Below are positions 27,512-36,467 of a stretch of 64,000 nt of DNA, in pieces. A program made the position numbers and the translations under genes. A model generated the notes under the pieces. It searched no databases, was not told the origin of the DNA, and saw only the letters and a program-made list of their open reading frames with translations. Position 1 is the first letter of the stretch; each line of letters starts with the position of its first letter. The DNA is taken from positions 8,271,001 to 8,335,000 of the forward strand of contig NZ_JAVDYB010000001.1 in NCBI RefSeq assembly GCF_031458235.1. Direction: 5' to 3'. Source of the stretch: Catenuloplanes atrovinosus. GTDB taxonomy: Bacteria > Actinomycetota > Actinomycetes > Mycobacteriales > Micromonosporaceae.

Positions 27512-29022
27512 GCGTCGGTCTCCGGGCTCTCGTCGCCGGTGTCGCCGGCCTCGTCCGCACCGGCCTCGTCCGCACCGGTCTCGTCCTCGGCGACGGTCTC
27601 CAGCGGGGCGGTGGGGCGGGCCTCGTCCATCGGCACGGCCGGGACCGGCTCGGGCATCGGTGGGGCGGGGGGTTGCGGCGCCGCCGGTGCCTCGTCGGCC
27701 GGCGGGGGCTCGGCGGCGGGGGCGGGCTCGGCCGCGGGGAGGCCGGCGCCGCCGCCGGTACCGCCGGTGCCGGTGTTCCCGATGCCGCCGCCGGTGCCGC
27801 CGCTGTTCGTGGCCGCGCCGCCGGTACCGGTGGGTTGGCCGTTACCGGCGCCGGAGGTCGGGGCGCCGGCGCCCGGTCCGTCGTCGCCGCTCTGGCCCGC
27901 ACCGGTGCCGGTTCCCGCGCCGCTGCCGCCGCTGCCGCTTCCGGCGCCGCTGCCGCCGCTGCCGCTGCCGCTTCCGGCGCCGCTGCCGCCGCTGCCGCTT
28001 CCTGCGCCGCTGCCGCTTCCTGCGCCGCTGCCGCTTCCTGCGCCGCTGCCGCTGGTGCCGGTTCCGGCGCCGGTTCCGCCGGTGCCCGATCCGGATCCGC
28101 CCGCGTTTCCGCTGGTGGTGTTGCCGTTGGTCGTACCGCCGGTGGTGTTTCCGCTGGTGGTGCCGCCGGTGGTCGTGCCGCTGCCGGCTCCGGCGCCGCC
28201 GGACTCCTCGCGGGGGTCCGTGGTGCCGGCGCCGACCCCGACGGTCACGCCGCCGCCGGCGCCGCCCTGGTTGGATGCCGAGGGCGTGGGCGTGACCGGG
28301 GAGGCGCTCGGCGTGGGCGTGATGGCCGACTCGGGCACGCGGCTCGGCGTGGGCGTCACCCGGGCCGACTCGACCGGCCGCGGCGACGTGGTGCGGCTCG
28401 GCGTCGGTGCGACGCCCAGCCCGGTGCGGGTCGTCTGCGTCGGGATCACCGGCGGCTGCGGCAGCGCGTCCGGCTGCGGGGGATAGGCCTGGTAGGGGTT
28501 GACCGGCTCGCGCTGCGGTTCCGCCGAGCGGACCGGTTCCGGCTCGGACGGCGACGGCTCCGGCTTGACGATGCCGGGCACCACGTTCTCCAGCACCTCG
28601 GGGAACGGCAGCAGCGCGCGCGGACTGACCGGGCCGCCGGCCAGGCTGACGCCGACCATTCCGGTGTAGACGAGCGAGAGCGCGCCGACCACGAACGCGA
28701 CGCGCTGCAACCGCCGCCGGCGCCGCCCGGTCACGTCCACGAACACCGGCCCGGCGGACGCCGCATTGACCGGCAGTACGGTCGTGGCGACCGTTTCGTC
28801 GTCGAGATCGTCGATGAAATCCGCCGGCCGGTCCAGCGAATCGACTTTCGTGTATCCGAGTTCGATGTGCGCCGTCTCCGCGTGCGCCATTCCGGCCAGC
28901 GGGAGGTCGCTCTCGTCCCGGTCGGGTGAGTGGTGGGGCCCCCGGGCCGCGGGGGCGGTACGGGTGTCGTCGAGGCCGTTCGGGCCGCTCGACCGGTCAG
29001 TGGGGGGATCGTGCTGAGTCAC
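27508..29022 (-). CDS. Membrane-anchored Gly/Ser/Thr-rich low-complexity protein
   Basis: 504 residues. A charged cytoplasmic N-terminus (about 100 residues, ending in an RRRRR cluster) precedes a single membrane helix (about 108-130). The long exterior part starts Pro/Thr/Ser-rich (repeated TPTPS), then becomes a Gly-Ser-Thr tract of about 180 residues with GSGAGSGSG-type repeats, and ends acidic with Ala/Pro/Glu. I recognise no catalytic domain. It is first in a two-gene unit, overlapping the deacetylase-GT2 gene by GTGA, so a wall-spanning spacer, polymer-binding or assembly role is inferred. The GTG start at 29022 has GGAGAG upstream. Confidence 0.72.
   Translation of the reverse strand: MTQHDPPTDRSSGPNGLDDTRTAPAARGPHHSPDRDESDLPLAGMAHAETAHIELGYTKVDSLDRPADFIDDLDDETVATTVLPVNAASAGPVFVDVTGRRRRRLQRVAFVVGALSLVYTGMVGVSLAGGPVSPRALLPFPEVLENVVPGIVKPEPSPSEPEPVRSAEPQREPVNPYQAYPPQPDALPQPPVIPTQTTRTGLGVAPTPSRTTSPRPVESARVTPTPSRVPESAITPTPSASPVTPTPSASNQGGAGGGVTVGVGAGTTDPREESGGAGAGSGTTTGGTTSGNTTGGTTNGNTTSGNAGGSGSGTGGTGAGTGTSGSGAGSGSGAGSGSGAGSGSGGSGAGSGSGSGGSGAGSGSGGSGAGTGTGAGQSGDDGPGAGAPTSGAGNGQPTGTGGAATNSGGTGGGIGNTGTGGTGGGAGLPAAEPAPAAEPPPADEAPAAPQPPAPPMPEPVPAVPMDEARPTAPLETVAEDETGADEAGADEAGDTGDESPETDA
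27900..28060. repeat. GC-rich tandem repeats inside the Gly/Ser-rich gene
   Basis: Short units (GCCGCTGCCGCTTCC and variants, 9-21 bases) repeat many times and encode the Gly-Ser repeats on the minus strand. Such tracts are prone to length change by slippage. Confidence 0.75.
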
Positions 29023-29362
29023 TCTCCGAGATTAGGAAAGGCGCAGATAAGAAATCCTCTCCCCTCACTCGGCAGGATGATGGCCGATCGCATGACGGAA
29101 AGGGACGAAATGCTGATGATCGCGTCGGTGACGCCGGTAATGTATTTGTCGGCGACGATTTCTTAAGCGATTGACGTGGTGTGCCGCAGTGACGCGAGAA
29201 AGGTTACGGCCGGGCGTGCGCCGCTTCGCTGTCCGCAAGGCGACTGAGGCAAAAGTCATCAGACTTCCGGTTTGCCGCCCCGGATCGATGATCCACAGTG
29301 GCCCGGACCGTGCTCGACCGTCCGATGTGTCCGATTTGGGCGAAAAGGCCGTATGGGGTGAT
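29023..29362. other. Gene-free segment upstream of the Gly/Ser-rich gene
   Basis: No coding signal. It is more AT-rich than its surroundings between 29040 and 29170 and contains a 9-base inverted repeat (TAAGAAATC at 29048-29056, its complement at 29157-29165). It must hold the promoter for the minus-strand gene at 29022. Confidence 0.45.
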
Positions 29363-29487
29363 TTATAGCGGGCGATCTGTTCACCCCCCTACCCGTTGTG
29401 TCCGTGATCCCGGGTGGTTAGCATCTGTGTTGCGCGCTCCTATCGCCCGCTTCCCCCGTGGCAGGCGATCGGAGCGCGCCCCTTTTT
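29363..29487 (+). ncRNA. Candidate small RNA with two C-rich-loop hairpins (6C-RNA-like)
   Basis: Hairpin 1 can form from AGCGGG (29367-29372) and CCCGTT (29392-29397), exposing six consecutive C residues at 29384-29389. Hairpin 2 has a 16-bp stem with one mismatch (29432-29447 with 29464-29479) and five C residues in its loop (29453-29457). A T-run follows at 29483-29487. Two hairpins with C-rich loops plus a terminator is the layout described for the actinobacterial 6C RNA family. A TATGGG element at 29352-29357 could be the -10. No open frame is plausible here. The identity is inference from shape only. Confidence 0.42.
29432..29487 (+). terminator. Intrinsic terminator with U-run
   Basis: 16-bp stem (one mismatch), 16-base loop and TTTTT at 29483-29487. 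U-run terminators are scarce in this window, so this one is notable because no protein gene precedes it on the plus strand. Confidence 0.75.
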
Positions 29488-29619
29488 GTGCCCTCCCTCG
29501 ATGGGTGCCGCCGCCTAACTCTGAAGAACCTTTACAGTTCATATTGTCGGCCGATCAGGGGTCGACCGGCGCGGCGATCAACCGTCTTGCGGCGTTCTGT
29601 CGTTTCCTATTCACCGTGG

Positions 29620-29795
29620 TTGACACCCTCGTGCCCCAAATGCAGGCTAATCAGCGTCGGCAGCGGTAACGGGGGGCGTCCTTCCTCCCCACGGTGGGGT
29701 CCGGTCCGAGGCATCGGACGGCACGGGATCGCAGGGCGCGCGGCACCGCCGGCACAAAGATCTGGGGCCCGTCCGGATCGGTCGGGCCCCAGATC
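29620..29795 (+). ncRNA. Second candidate non-coding transcript (promoter-like start, hairpin end)
   Basis: A consensus TTGACA (29620-29625) with AGGCTA (29644-29649, spacer 18) points rightward. A perfect 13-bp hairpin (29759-29771 with 29783-29795, loop 11) closes the interval. The roughly 145-base segment between has no plausible coding frame but several short GC stems. Either an RNA gene or a promoter for a longer transcript into the repeats. Confidence 0.3.
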
Positions 29796-29852
29796 GAACG
29801 ACAGAGACGTCAGCGCACGCGTCGACGCATCCGGCCGAACCGCGGCAGGTTC

Positions 29853-30060
29853 TTGGTGGCTGGGCCTTTCGTGGCCGGGCCTGGTGGCCGGGCGTGGTGG
29901 CCGGGCCGGGTGGCCGGGCCTGGCGGGCCGGAATCCGCCCGTGGTCGGAATCAACCCGTGGTCGGAATCAACCTGTGGTCGGGATCTGCTCGGGCTCTGC
30001 CCGTGGTCAGGGTCTGCCGGGGATCTGCCCGTGGTCGGGACCCGTTAGTGGCCGGACGCG
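29853..30060. repeat. Degenerate short tandem repeats (GTGGCCGGGC and CCCGTGGTCGGAATCAA families)
   Basis: From 29853 to 29930 the motif GTGGCCGGGC recurs about five times at near-11-base spacing. A 17-base unit CCCGTGGTCGGAATCAA is repeated exactly at 29938-29954 and 29955-29971, with decayed copies to about 30050. No coding frame makes sense of them. Confidence 0.7.
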
Positions 30061-30080
30061 TGATGGCCGGACGCACCGGT

Positions 30081-30161
30081 TGGGGACGTGCGATGGCCGG
30101 GCGCGTCGGTGGCCGACGCTACTGGGGACGTGCGATGGCCGGGCGCGTCGGTGGCCGACGC
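30081..30161. repeat. Two 39-base direct repeats, 42-base period
   Basis: The segment starting TGGGGACGTGCGATGG at 30081-30119 recurs identically at 30123-30161. Confidence 0.85.
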
Positions 30162-30227
30162 CGCTGGGCTCGCCTCAGCCCCGGAGGCTCCCGCGGCGCA
30201 TCCGGATAACGCCGGCATCGCGGCCCG

Positions 30228-30399
30228 GAACGCTCGGCCGGGTGCCGGCCTTGAAGGCTCGGCCGGGTGCCGGCCTTGAAGGCTCGGCCGGGTGCCGGCC
30301 TGAAGGCTCGGCCGGGCGCGGCCTTGAAGGCTCGGCCGGGCGCCGGCCTCGAAGGCTCGGCCGGGCGCCGGTCTAGAACGCTCGGCCGGACCCGGCACC
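30228..30399. repeat. Seven tandem copies of a 24-25-base GC-rich unit
   Basis: Units start at 30228, 30253, 30278, 30302, 30326, 30351 and 30376, each beginning GAAGGCTCGGCCGGG or GAACGCTCGGCCGG. Inner copies differ by one to three bases; the outer two are more diverged. Each contains a CGGCCGG/CCGGCC partial dyad. There are no spacers between units, so it is not CRISPR. It lies about 280 bases beyond the stop of the minus-strand mannosyltransferase gene. Confidence 0.88.
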
Positions 30400-30677
30400 G
30401 ATCGTCGCAGGATGCCTCCCCGCACGTCCGCGGCTGGCGAGGCCCGGCCTGCCACCGCCCCCGTGGGTTGTGGGGAGGCAAACCCGTCCCGAGGTCGGGG
30501 AGGGGGCGGTGCGGGCGGCGCGGCCGGGTGTCGGGGCCGGGTAGCTCGCGTGGCTCGGTGACCGGCGACGGAACCGGCTCCGACGCGGCGGCCGGAGCGG
30601 CGGCGGAGGCCGCCGCGAGGTTGGCCCGCGGGAGCATGCGGGCCGCACCGGGCCGGGAGCGGGCCCCGGACTGTGAT

Positions 30678-32297
30678 CTAGATCCAGCGGCTGCCCAGCC
30701 ACATGCGTGCGGACCACTCGGAGTAGGGGATCGACTCGCCTACGAAGACCGGGTAGAAGTACCAGAAGCAGACTGCCACCAGGATCAGGTAGACGCCGAG
30801 GACCACGGCGCCGATTTTGCGGCGTTCGAGGACGGCCTCGTGGTCGAGCCGCTGGGAGGCGAAGGTGGGGGTCATGATCGCGCCGAGGACGTAGGCGACG
30901 GCGAGGACGAAGAAGGGGACCGAGGGGAGCACGTAGAACGAGAACATCGTGCGGCCCTCGGTGATCGCGAACCAGAACCACGGCAGGAAGTTGGCGGCGG
31001 CGCCGAGCAGGATGAAGAGGGCGCGCCAGTCGCGCCGGGCGATGCCGAACCAGATCAGCGCGAGCAGCGCCGGGATGAACGACCACCACAGCACCGGGGT
31101 GCCGAGCAGCAGCACCTCGGCGGCGCAGTGCGATGCGCCGCACGGCAGGTCGCCGTCCCAGAAGAACGCCACCGGGCGGCCCAGCAGGAGCCACTGCCAG
31201 GGCCATGACTGGTACGGGTGCTTCGTCACCAGCTGGTTGTGGAAGCCGACCGCCTCGGAGTGGTAGTGCCACAGGTTGATCAGCGCGCCGATCACCGGCG
31301 GCTCCGCGCGGCCGCTGTCCGCCAGCCAGTGCCGGAAGTAGCCGTCGTCGGTCGCGAGCCAGCCGGTCCAGGTGGCCAGGTAGACGGCGGCGATGATCAC
31401 GCCGGAGATCAGGCTCCAGCCGAACGCGTAGGGCAGCGCCTTCAGGTAGCCCCAGCGGATGCCGGCGGTACGCTGCGCGCCGCCCTCCCAGAGCCACACC
31501 AGCAGGAAGAAGATCGGCAGGACGGACATCGCGCTCCACTTGACGCCGCAGGCGCAGCCGATCAGCACCGCGGCCGTCAGCCGCCACCACGGCACGCCGC
31601 CGGGGAACGCGAACACCACCCGGCCGGTGGGCTGCACCCGGCCCTGCTCGATCGCGCCCAGCCAGCGCCGCCGCCGGTGGTCGCGGTCCAGCACCAGCGC
31701 GGCGAACGCGGCCAGGATGAACAGCTGGAGGAAGATGTCCAGCAGCGCGGTCCGCGACATCACCAGGTGGAAGCCGTCCAGCGCGAGCAGCAGGCCGGCC
31801 GAGCAGCCCAGGATCACGGAGCCGAACAGGCGGATCGCCAGCCGGGTCAGGATCAGCACGGACAGGATGCCGGCCACGGCCGCGGAGATCCGCCAGCCGA
31901 ACTCGTTGTTGCCGAAGGCAGCCTCGCCGAGCGCGATCGCCCACTTGCCGAGCGGCGGATGCACCACGTACGCCGGGCCGCCGGTCTTCTCGTCCCACTC
32001 GATGCCGCGGGAGAGCATGTCGTACGCGTCGGTCGCGTAGTAGACCTCGTCGAACACCAGGCCCTTCGGGTCGGCGAGCCCGACCAGGCGGAGCAGCGCG
32101 GCGATCGCCACCACGAAGCCGGTCGCGGCCCACGAGTAGCCGTCGAACCGCCGGTCCCACGGGACCAGGCGCCGCCGCACGATCGCGGGGACCAGGTCGT
32201 CACCCGTCCGAGCAGGTGAGGTGGCCTTCGAGGGAGCGCCGGGGTCGATCGCCGGGTCCGCGAGGCCGTCTGTCTGCGCTGTTGCCGCCGAGGTCAC
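30678..32297 (-). CDS. Polyprenol-phosphate-mannose--protein mannosyltransferase (PMT, GT39)
   Basis: 539-residue polytopic membrane enzyme transferring mannose from polyprenyl-phosphate-mannose to Ser/Thr of exported proteins (actinobacterial Pmt). The first extracytoplasmic loop has the essential acidic pair in VFDEVYYATDAYDM (Asp83-Glu84) and HPPLGKWAI (113-121), both hallmarks of the family; about ten hydrophobic helices follow. It ends IPYSEWSARMWLGSRWI, also typical. I chose GTG at 32297; the open frame runs much further upstream but that extension is Arg/Pro-rich shadow of rsmI. It is divergent from rsmI, a gene order common in actinobacteria. Confidence 0.9.
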   Translation of the reverse strand: MTSAATAQTDGLADPAIDPGAPSKATSPARTGDDLVPAIVRRRLVPWDRRFDGYSWAATGFVVAIAALLRLVGLADPKGLVFDEVYYATDAYDMLSRGIEWDEKTGGPAYVVHPPLGKWAIALGEAAFGNNEFGWRISAAVAGILSVLILTRLAIRLFGSVILGCSAGLLLALDGFHLVMSRTALLDIFLQLFILAAFAALVLDRDHRRRRWLGAIEQGRVQPTGRVVFAFPGGVPWWRLTAAVLIGCACGVKWSAMSVLPIFFLLVWLWEGGAQRTAGIRWGYLKALPYAFGWSLISGVIIAAVYLATWTGWLATDDGYFRHWLADSGRAEPPVIGALINLWHYHSEAVGFHNQLVTKHPYQSWPWQWLLLGRPVAFFWDGDLPCGASHCAAEVLLLGTPVLWWSFIPALLALIWFGIARRDWRALFILLGAAANFLPWFWFAITEGRTMFSFYVLPSVPFFVLAVAYVLGAIMTPTFASQRLDHEAVLERRKIGAVVLGVYLILVAVCFWYFYPVFVGESIPYSEWSARMWLGSRWI

Positions 32298-32383
32298 CGG
32301 TCGATCGTAGGCTGCATGGGCGGTGGAGGGGGAAACCCGCCCCCACTTCCGATCGATGCCCGACGGGATTACGAGGTGAGCTT

Positions 32384-33229
32384 GTGGTGGACGGCGGACG
32401 GCTGATCCTGGTGGGTGCGCCGCTGGGCAACGTCGGGGACGCGTCCGCGCGCCTCCGGGACGTGCTGGGCTCGGCCGACGTGGTGGCCGCGGAGGACACC
32501 CGGCGGCTGGCGCGGCTCGCCCGGGACCTGGACGTGACGGTCGCCGGCCGGGTGGTCTCCTACTTCGAGGGCAACGAGGAGCGGCGTACCCCGGAGCTGG
32601 TCGAGGCGCTGCGCGCCGGCTATGTCGTGGCGATCGTGACCGACGGCGGCATGCCGAGCGTGTCCGACCCCGGATACCGGCTGGTCCGGGCCGCGCTGGA
32701 CGCGGGTATCCCGGTGACGGCCGCGCCCGGGCCGAGCGCGGTGACCACCGCGCTGGCGCTGTCCGGGCTGCCGAGCGACCGGTTCTGTTTCGAGGGCTTC
32801 CTGCCGCGGTCCGGCTCCGCGCGCCGCTCCCGGCTGCGGGAGCTCGCGGCCGAGCCGCGCACGCTGGTGTTCTTCGAGGCGCCGCACCGCGTCTCCGGCA
32901 CGCTCGCGGACCTGGCGGCGGTCTTCGGCGCGGACCGGGAGGCCGCCGTCTGCCGCGAGCTGACCAAGACCTATGAGGAGGTACGACGGGGAGCGCTGGC
33001 CGCGCTGGCCGCCTGGGCGGACGAGTCGTCACCCCGGGGCGAGATCACGCTCGTGGTGGCCGGCGCCGCGCCGACCGCCGGTGAGCGTCCCTCGGACGAG
33101 CAGCTCAAGGCCGAGGTGGCCGCGGAGGAGGCGACCGGCGTGTCCCGGCGCGACGCGGTCACCGCGGTCGCGGCGCTGCACGGGCTGCGCCGCCGCGAGG
33201 TCTACAACCTGGTCACGGCCGGCGGCTGA
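32384..33229 (+). CDS. rsmI: 16S rRNA (cytidine1402-2'-O)-methyltransferase
   Basis: 281 residues of the tetrapyrrole-methylase-like SAM-dependent fold; methylates ribose O2' of C1402 in 16S rRNA. Motifs are LILVGAPLGNVGDAS at the N-terminus, VVAAEDTRR near residue 36, TDGGMPSVSDPGYRLV near residue 85, APGPSAVTTALALSG, and VVFFEAPHR-like LVFFEAPHRV. The start is one of two adjacent GTG codons (32384 or 32387) behind GAGGTGAG. The C-terminal SRRDAVTAVAALHGLRRREVYNLV is the usual RsmI tail. Confidence 0.93.
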   Translation: MVDGGRLILVGAPLGNVGDASARLRDVLGSADVVAAEDTRRLARLARDLDVTVAGRVVSYFEGNEERRTPELVEALRAGYVVAIVTDGGMPSVSDPGYRLVRAALDAGIPVTAAPGPSAVTTALALSGLPSDRFCFEGFLPRSGSARRSRLRELAAEPRTLVFFEAPHRVSGTLADLAAVFGADREAAVCRELTKTYEEVRRGALAALAAWADESSPRGEITLVVAGAAPTAGERPSDEQLKAEVAAEEATGVSRRDAVTAVAALHGLRRREVYNLVTAGG

Positions 33230-33243
33230 GCGGCCGGCCGGCG

Positions 33244-34548
33244 TCACCAGGCGGCGATGAGGAAGCCGAGCAGCAGCGTCAGCGGCGCGCCGAGGCTGAT
33301 CATCACGGCCCGGGTCCGGGATCGGCGGGTCTCCAGCCGGGTGGCGCCGGTCGCCCAGGCGATGCCGAGGCCGCACAGGAAGACCAGCGTCAGCCCCAGC
33401 GACCAGCGCAGGTGCAGGCCCAGGCCGCGGAAGCTGGCGTGCGCGCGGGTGGCGTCCTCGTCCACCATCCGCGCCGGGAGCCGCGTGCCCTCGGCGCGGT
33501 CGTGGCTGGGCACGCCCAGCACGGCGACGTCCGCCGCGGTGAAGCGCGCGCCGGCGAACGTGCCCTGGCAGCGCTGCGCCAGCGTCGGGCCGGAGCAGTG
33601 CGTGATGGTGACGGTGCCGGGCGTGCCGTGACCGACGGCCAGCCAGAGCGGCTCCGCGCTCACCCAGGCGAAGAACGCGGTCAGCAGCGCCAGCACCACC
33701 AGCAGCGGCAGCCCGGTGGCCGGGTTGCGCGGGAGCCGGGTCGCCGGGCGCGGCGCCGGCGGGTCCACCGGGGAGGGGCGGCCCACCCGCATCCGGGGGG
33801 ACGGCCAGGCGAGGTCCGCGGCGTGCGGGTCCTCGGCCGCGGTGGGGGAGCGCCAGCTGGCGCGGTCACGCGGGGCGGCGATCGCGGGCGCGGCGGGTTC
33901 GGGCACGGGTGCGGGTGCGGCGGGTGCGGGGGCTACCGGGCGGGCGGCGGAGGACTGCGCCGGTGCCGGTGGCGCGGCGTCCGTGCTGCCGGATCCGGCC
34001 ACCACCTCGAAGCCGGCCTGGCTTCCGCTGCCGAGGGCGGCGTCCGCGCTGGACAGCGGCCCGGCGGCGACCGGCGGGGCGGGCGGCGCGCCCGCGATGG
34101 GTGCGGGGCCGCCGGGCGGGGGACCGGTGGGCGCGGAGCCGGGAGCGGGTGCGGAGCCGTTCGGCGCGGAACCGGAAGGTGCGTGACCGGCGGCGGGCGC
34201 GGACTCGCTCGGTGCGGGAACGGCGGGTGCGGGACCGGCGGCGGACGCGGGCTCGGTGGGCTCGGTGGGCTCGGTGGGCTCGGTGGGCTCGGTGGCGGTG
34301 GGCCGGGGAGCGTCCTCCGGGTCCGGGCGGCCGTGGCGGGGGCGGCGCACCGCGCTCAGGTCCTCGGTGGGGCGGACCCGGGCGGCGTCCGGCTCGCCGC
34401 CGGGGTGCTCGGCGGCGGCCGGGCGGTGCAGCGGGAGTGGGACGGTGTGCCGGATCTCGGCCGGCGCCGCCTTCGGCGTGACGGGGGCGGCCGCACCGCG
34501 TACCGGCGGAGGGGTCGTGGGTTGATCCTGCTTCTCGCTACCCGTCAC
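33244..34548 (-). CDS. Pro/Ala-rich membrane protein of unknown function
   Basis: 434 residues. The first 270 or so are disordered, Pro/Ala/Ser-rich, with a TEP repeat ([15 protein letters not shown]) encoded by a 9-base tandem near 34255. Three hydrophobic segments follow (about 278-300, 385-405 and 415-434). The loop between the first two contains [17 protein letters not shown], with two Cys that could form a disulfide outside. I do not recognise a named family. The GTG at 34548 opens the frame; metG is divergent. It may belong to cell-envelope proteins with cytoplasmic disordered tails. Confidence 0.7.
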   Translation of the reverse strand: MTGSEKQDQPTTPPPVRGAAAPVTPKAAPAEIRHTVPLPLHRPAAAEHPGGEPDAARVRPTEDLSAVRRPRHGRPDPEDAPRPTATEPTEPTEPTEPTEPASAAGPAPAVPAPSESAPAAGHAPSGSAPNGSAPAPGSAPTGPPPGGPAPIAGAPPAPPVAAGPLSSADAALGSGSQAGFEVVAGSGSTDAAPPAPAQSSAARPVAPAPAAPAPVPEPAAPAIAAPRDRASWRSPTAAEDPHAADLAWPSPRMRVGRPSPVDPPAPRPATRLPRNPATGLPLLVVLALLTAFFAWVSAEPLWLAVGHGTPGTVTITHCSGPTLAQRCQGTFAGARFTAADVAVLGVPSHDRAEGTRLPARMVDEDATRAHASFRGLGLHLRWSLGLTLVFLCGLGIAWATGATRLETRRSRTRAVMISLGAPLTLLLGFLIAAW

Positions 34549-34667
34549 CGTCCCATTTGACTATGAATCAAGGTGAATTGCGTGCATATCGCCTGGTGTG
34601 TTGTACCTGGGAGTGGAGGGTCAATAGGTTCGCGGCGGCCGAGGGCGGGTCATTAGAGTTGACTGTC

Positions 34668-36464
34668 ATGAGTCACGTTCTCGCGGCGGTTGCCTGGCCA
34701 TACGCCAACGGCCCGCGCCACATCGGTCACGTTTCCGGCTTTGGAGTGCCCTCCGACGTCTTCAGCCGGTACATGCGGATGGCCGGTCACGACGTGCTCA
34801 TGGTGTCCGGCACGGACGAGCACGGCACGCCGATCCAGGTCCAGGCGGACAAGGAGGGCGTGACGCCGCACGAGCTCGCGGACCGCTACAACCGGGTGAT
34901 CGTGGAGGACCTGCACGGGCTGGGCCTGTCGTACGACCTGTTCACCCGCACCACCACGCGCAACCACTACGCGGTGGTGCAGGAGATCTTCGAGGGGCTG
35001 TACGAGAACGGCTACATCGTCGCGAAGACCACGCTCGGCGCGATCTCGCCGTCCACCGGGCGCACGCTGCCCGACCGGTACATCGAGGGCACGTGCCCGA
35101 TCTGCGGGTACGACAGTGCGCGCGGCGACCAGTGCGACAACTGCGGCAACCAGCTCGACCCGTCCGACCTGATCAACCCGAAGTCGAAGATCAACGGGGA
35201 GACGCCGAAGTTCGTCGAGACCGAGCACTTCTTCCTCGACCTGCCCGGCTTCGTCTCGGCGCTGAACTCCTGGCTGGACACCCGCGAGGGCTGGCGGCCG
35301 AACGTGCTGCGCTTCTCCAAGAACCTGGTCGACGACCTCCAGCCGCGCGCGATCACGCGCGACCTGGAGTGGGGCGTGCCGATCCCGCTCGCGGACTGGA
35401 AGGACCGCGGCGACAAGCGGATCTACGTCTGGTTCGACGCGGTGATCGGCTACCTGTCCGCGTCCGTGGAGTGGGCGCGCCGCTCCGGTGACCCGGAGGC
35501 GTGGCGCCGCTGGTGGTCCGCGGACGGCGAGGGCAAGGACGCCAACGCGTACTACTTCATGGGCAAGGACAACATCGTCTTCCACTCGGTGATCTGGCCG
35601 GCGCTGCTGCTCGGCTACTCCGGGGAGGGCGACCGCGGCGGCGAGCCCGGCCCGCGCGGCCGGCTCAACCTGCCGACCGAGGTGGTCTCCAGCGAGTACC
35701 TGACCATGGAGGGGAAGAAGTTCTCCTCGTCCCGGTCCGTGGTGATCTACGTGCGGGACTTCCTGGAGCGGTACGACGCGGACGCGCTGCGCTACTTCAT
35801 CGCGGCGGCCGGCCCGGAGAGCAACGACACGGACTTCACCTGGGCCGAGTTCCTCCGCCGCAACAACGACGAACTGGTCGCGGGCTGGGGCAACCTGGTC
35901 AACCGGTCCATCTCGATGGCGGCGAAGAACTTCGGCGAGATCCCGGCCCTGCTCGACCCGACCGCCGAGGATCTCGCCCTCCTGGCCACCGTCCGCGCCG
36001 GGTTCCAGTCGGTCGGTGACCTGATCGGCAGGCACCGGCAGAAGGCGGCGATCGGCGAGGCGATGCGGATCGTGGCGGAGGTCAACAAGTACCTCTCCGA
36101 TCAGGCGCCGTGGAAGCTGAAGGCGGAGGCGGACAAGCCGCGGCAGGGCACCATCCTGCACGTGGCGCTGCAGGCGGTGAGCGACTGCAACCGGCTGCTC
36201 ACGCCGTTCCTGCCGCACTCGGCGCAGAAGATCCACGAGCTGCTCGGCGGCACCGGCGTGCACGCGCCGCAGCCGCGGATCGAGGAGGTCGAGGACCTGG
36301 ACGGCGGCCCGTCGTACCCGATCCTGACCGGCGACTACACGGCCGGTGCGCGGTGGGAGCCGGCGGACGTCGTGGCCGGCACGCCGCTGGCCGCGCCGAA
36401 GCCGGTGTTCCGCAAGCTGGACCCGTCCATCGTCGAGGAGGAACTGGCCCGGCTGGGCGGGTGA
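34668..36464 (+). CDS. metG: Methionyl-tRNA synthetase
   Basis: 598 residues, class I synthetase charging tRNA-Met. HIGH is present as RHIGHVSGF near residue 23, KMSKS as KKFSSSRS near residue 350, and a zinc knuckle as CPICGYD with CDNCGNQL near residues 142-160. The anticodon-binding helix bundle ends the protein; there is no C-terminal EMAP domain. The ATG at 34668 matches the family N-terminus ([20 protein letters not shown]), and TAGAGT (34654-34659) lies 8 bases upstream with no Shine-Dalgarno, so the mRNA is probably leaderless. An in-frame upstream ATG at 34557 gives a non-family extension. Confidence 0.95.
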   Translation: MSHVLAAVAWPYANGPRHIGHVSGFGVPSDVFSRYMRMAGHDVLMVSGTDEHGTPIQVQADKEGVTPHELADRYNRVIVEDLHGLGLSYDLFTRTTTRNHYAVVQEIFEGLYENGYIVAKTTLGAISPSTGRTLPDRYIEGTCPICGYDSARGDQCDNCGNQLDPSDLINPKSKINGETPKFVETEHFFLDLPGFVSALNSWLDTREGWRPNVLRFSKNLVDDLQPRAITRDLEWGVPIPLADWKDRGDKRIYVWFDAVIGYLSASVEWARRSGDPEAWRRWWSADGEGKDANAYYFMGKDNIVFHSVIWPALLLGYSGEGDRGGEPGPRGRLNLPTEVVSSEYLTMEGKKFSSSRSVVIYVRDFLERYDADALRYFIAAAGPESNDTDFTWAEFLRRNNDELVAGWGNLVNRSISMAAKNFGEIPALLDPTAEDLALLATVRAGFQSVGDLIGRHRQKAAIGEAMRIVAEVNKYLSDQAPWKLKAEADKPRQGTILHVALQAVSDCNRLLTPFLPHSAQKIHELLGGTGVHAPQPRIEEVEDLDGGPSYPILTGDYTAGARWEPADVVAGTPLAAPKPVFRKLDPSIVEEELARLGG

Positions 36465-36467
36465 GCG

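Noticed and set aside
25352-28486. 1044-codon plus-strand frame
   Set aside because: Antisense of the deacetylase-GT2 and Gly/Ser-rich genes; Gln/Arg/His-rich composition typical of shadow frames in high-GC DNA.
29023-29360. Cyclic-di-nucleotide or other known riboswitch upstream of the Gly/Ser-rich gene
   Set aside because: I looked for conserved cores of common actinobacterial riboswitches and could not match any; AT-richness and a 9-base repeat alone are not enough.
29458-30376. Open frames across the repeat region on both strands
   Set aside because: Their translations are Arg/Gly/Pro or short-peptide repeats produced by the DNA repeats, with no start signal or composition of a real protein.
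30228-30399. CRISPR array
   Set aside because: The seven units are directly adjacent with no spacers, are not identical, and no cas gene is in the window.
32298-33032. Long N-terminal extension of the mannosyltransferase
   Set aside because: The Arg/Pro-rich sequence is antisense to rsmI; the mannosyltransferase family starts near the GTG at 32297.
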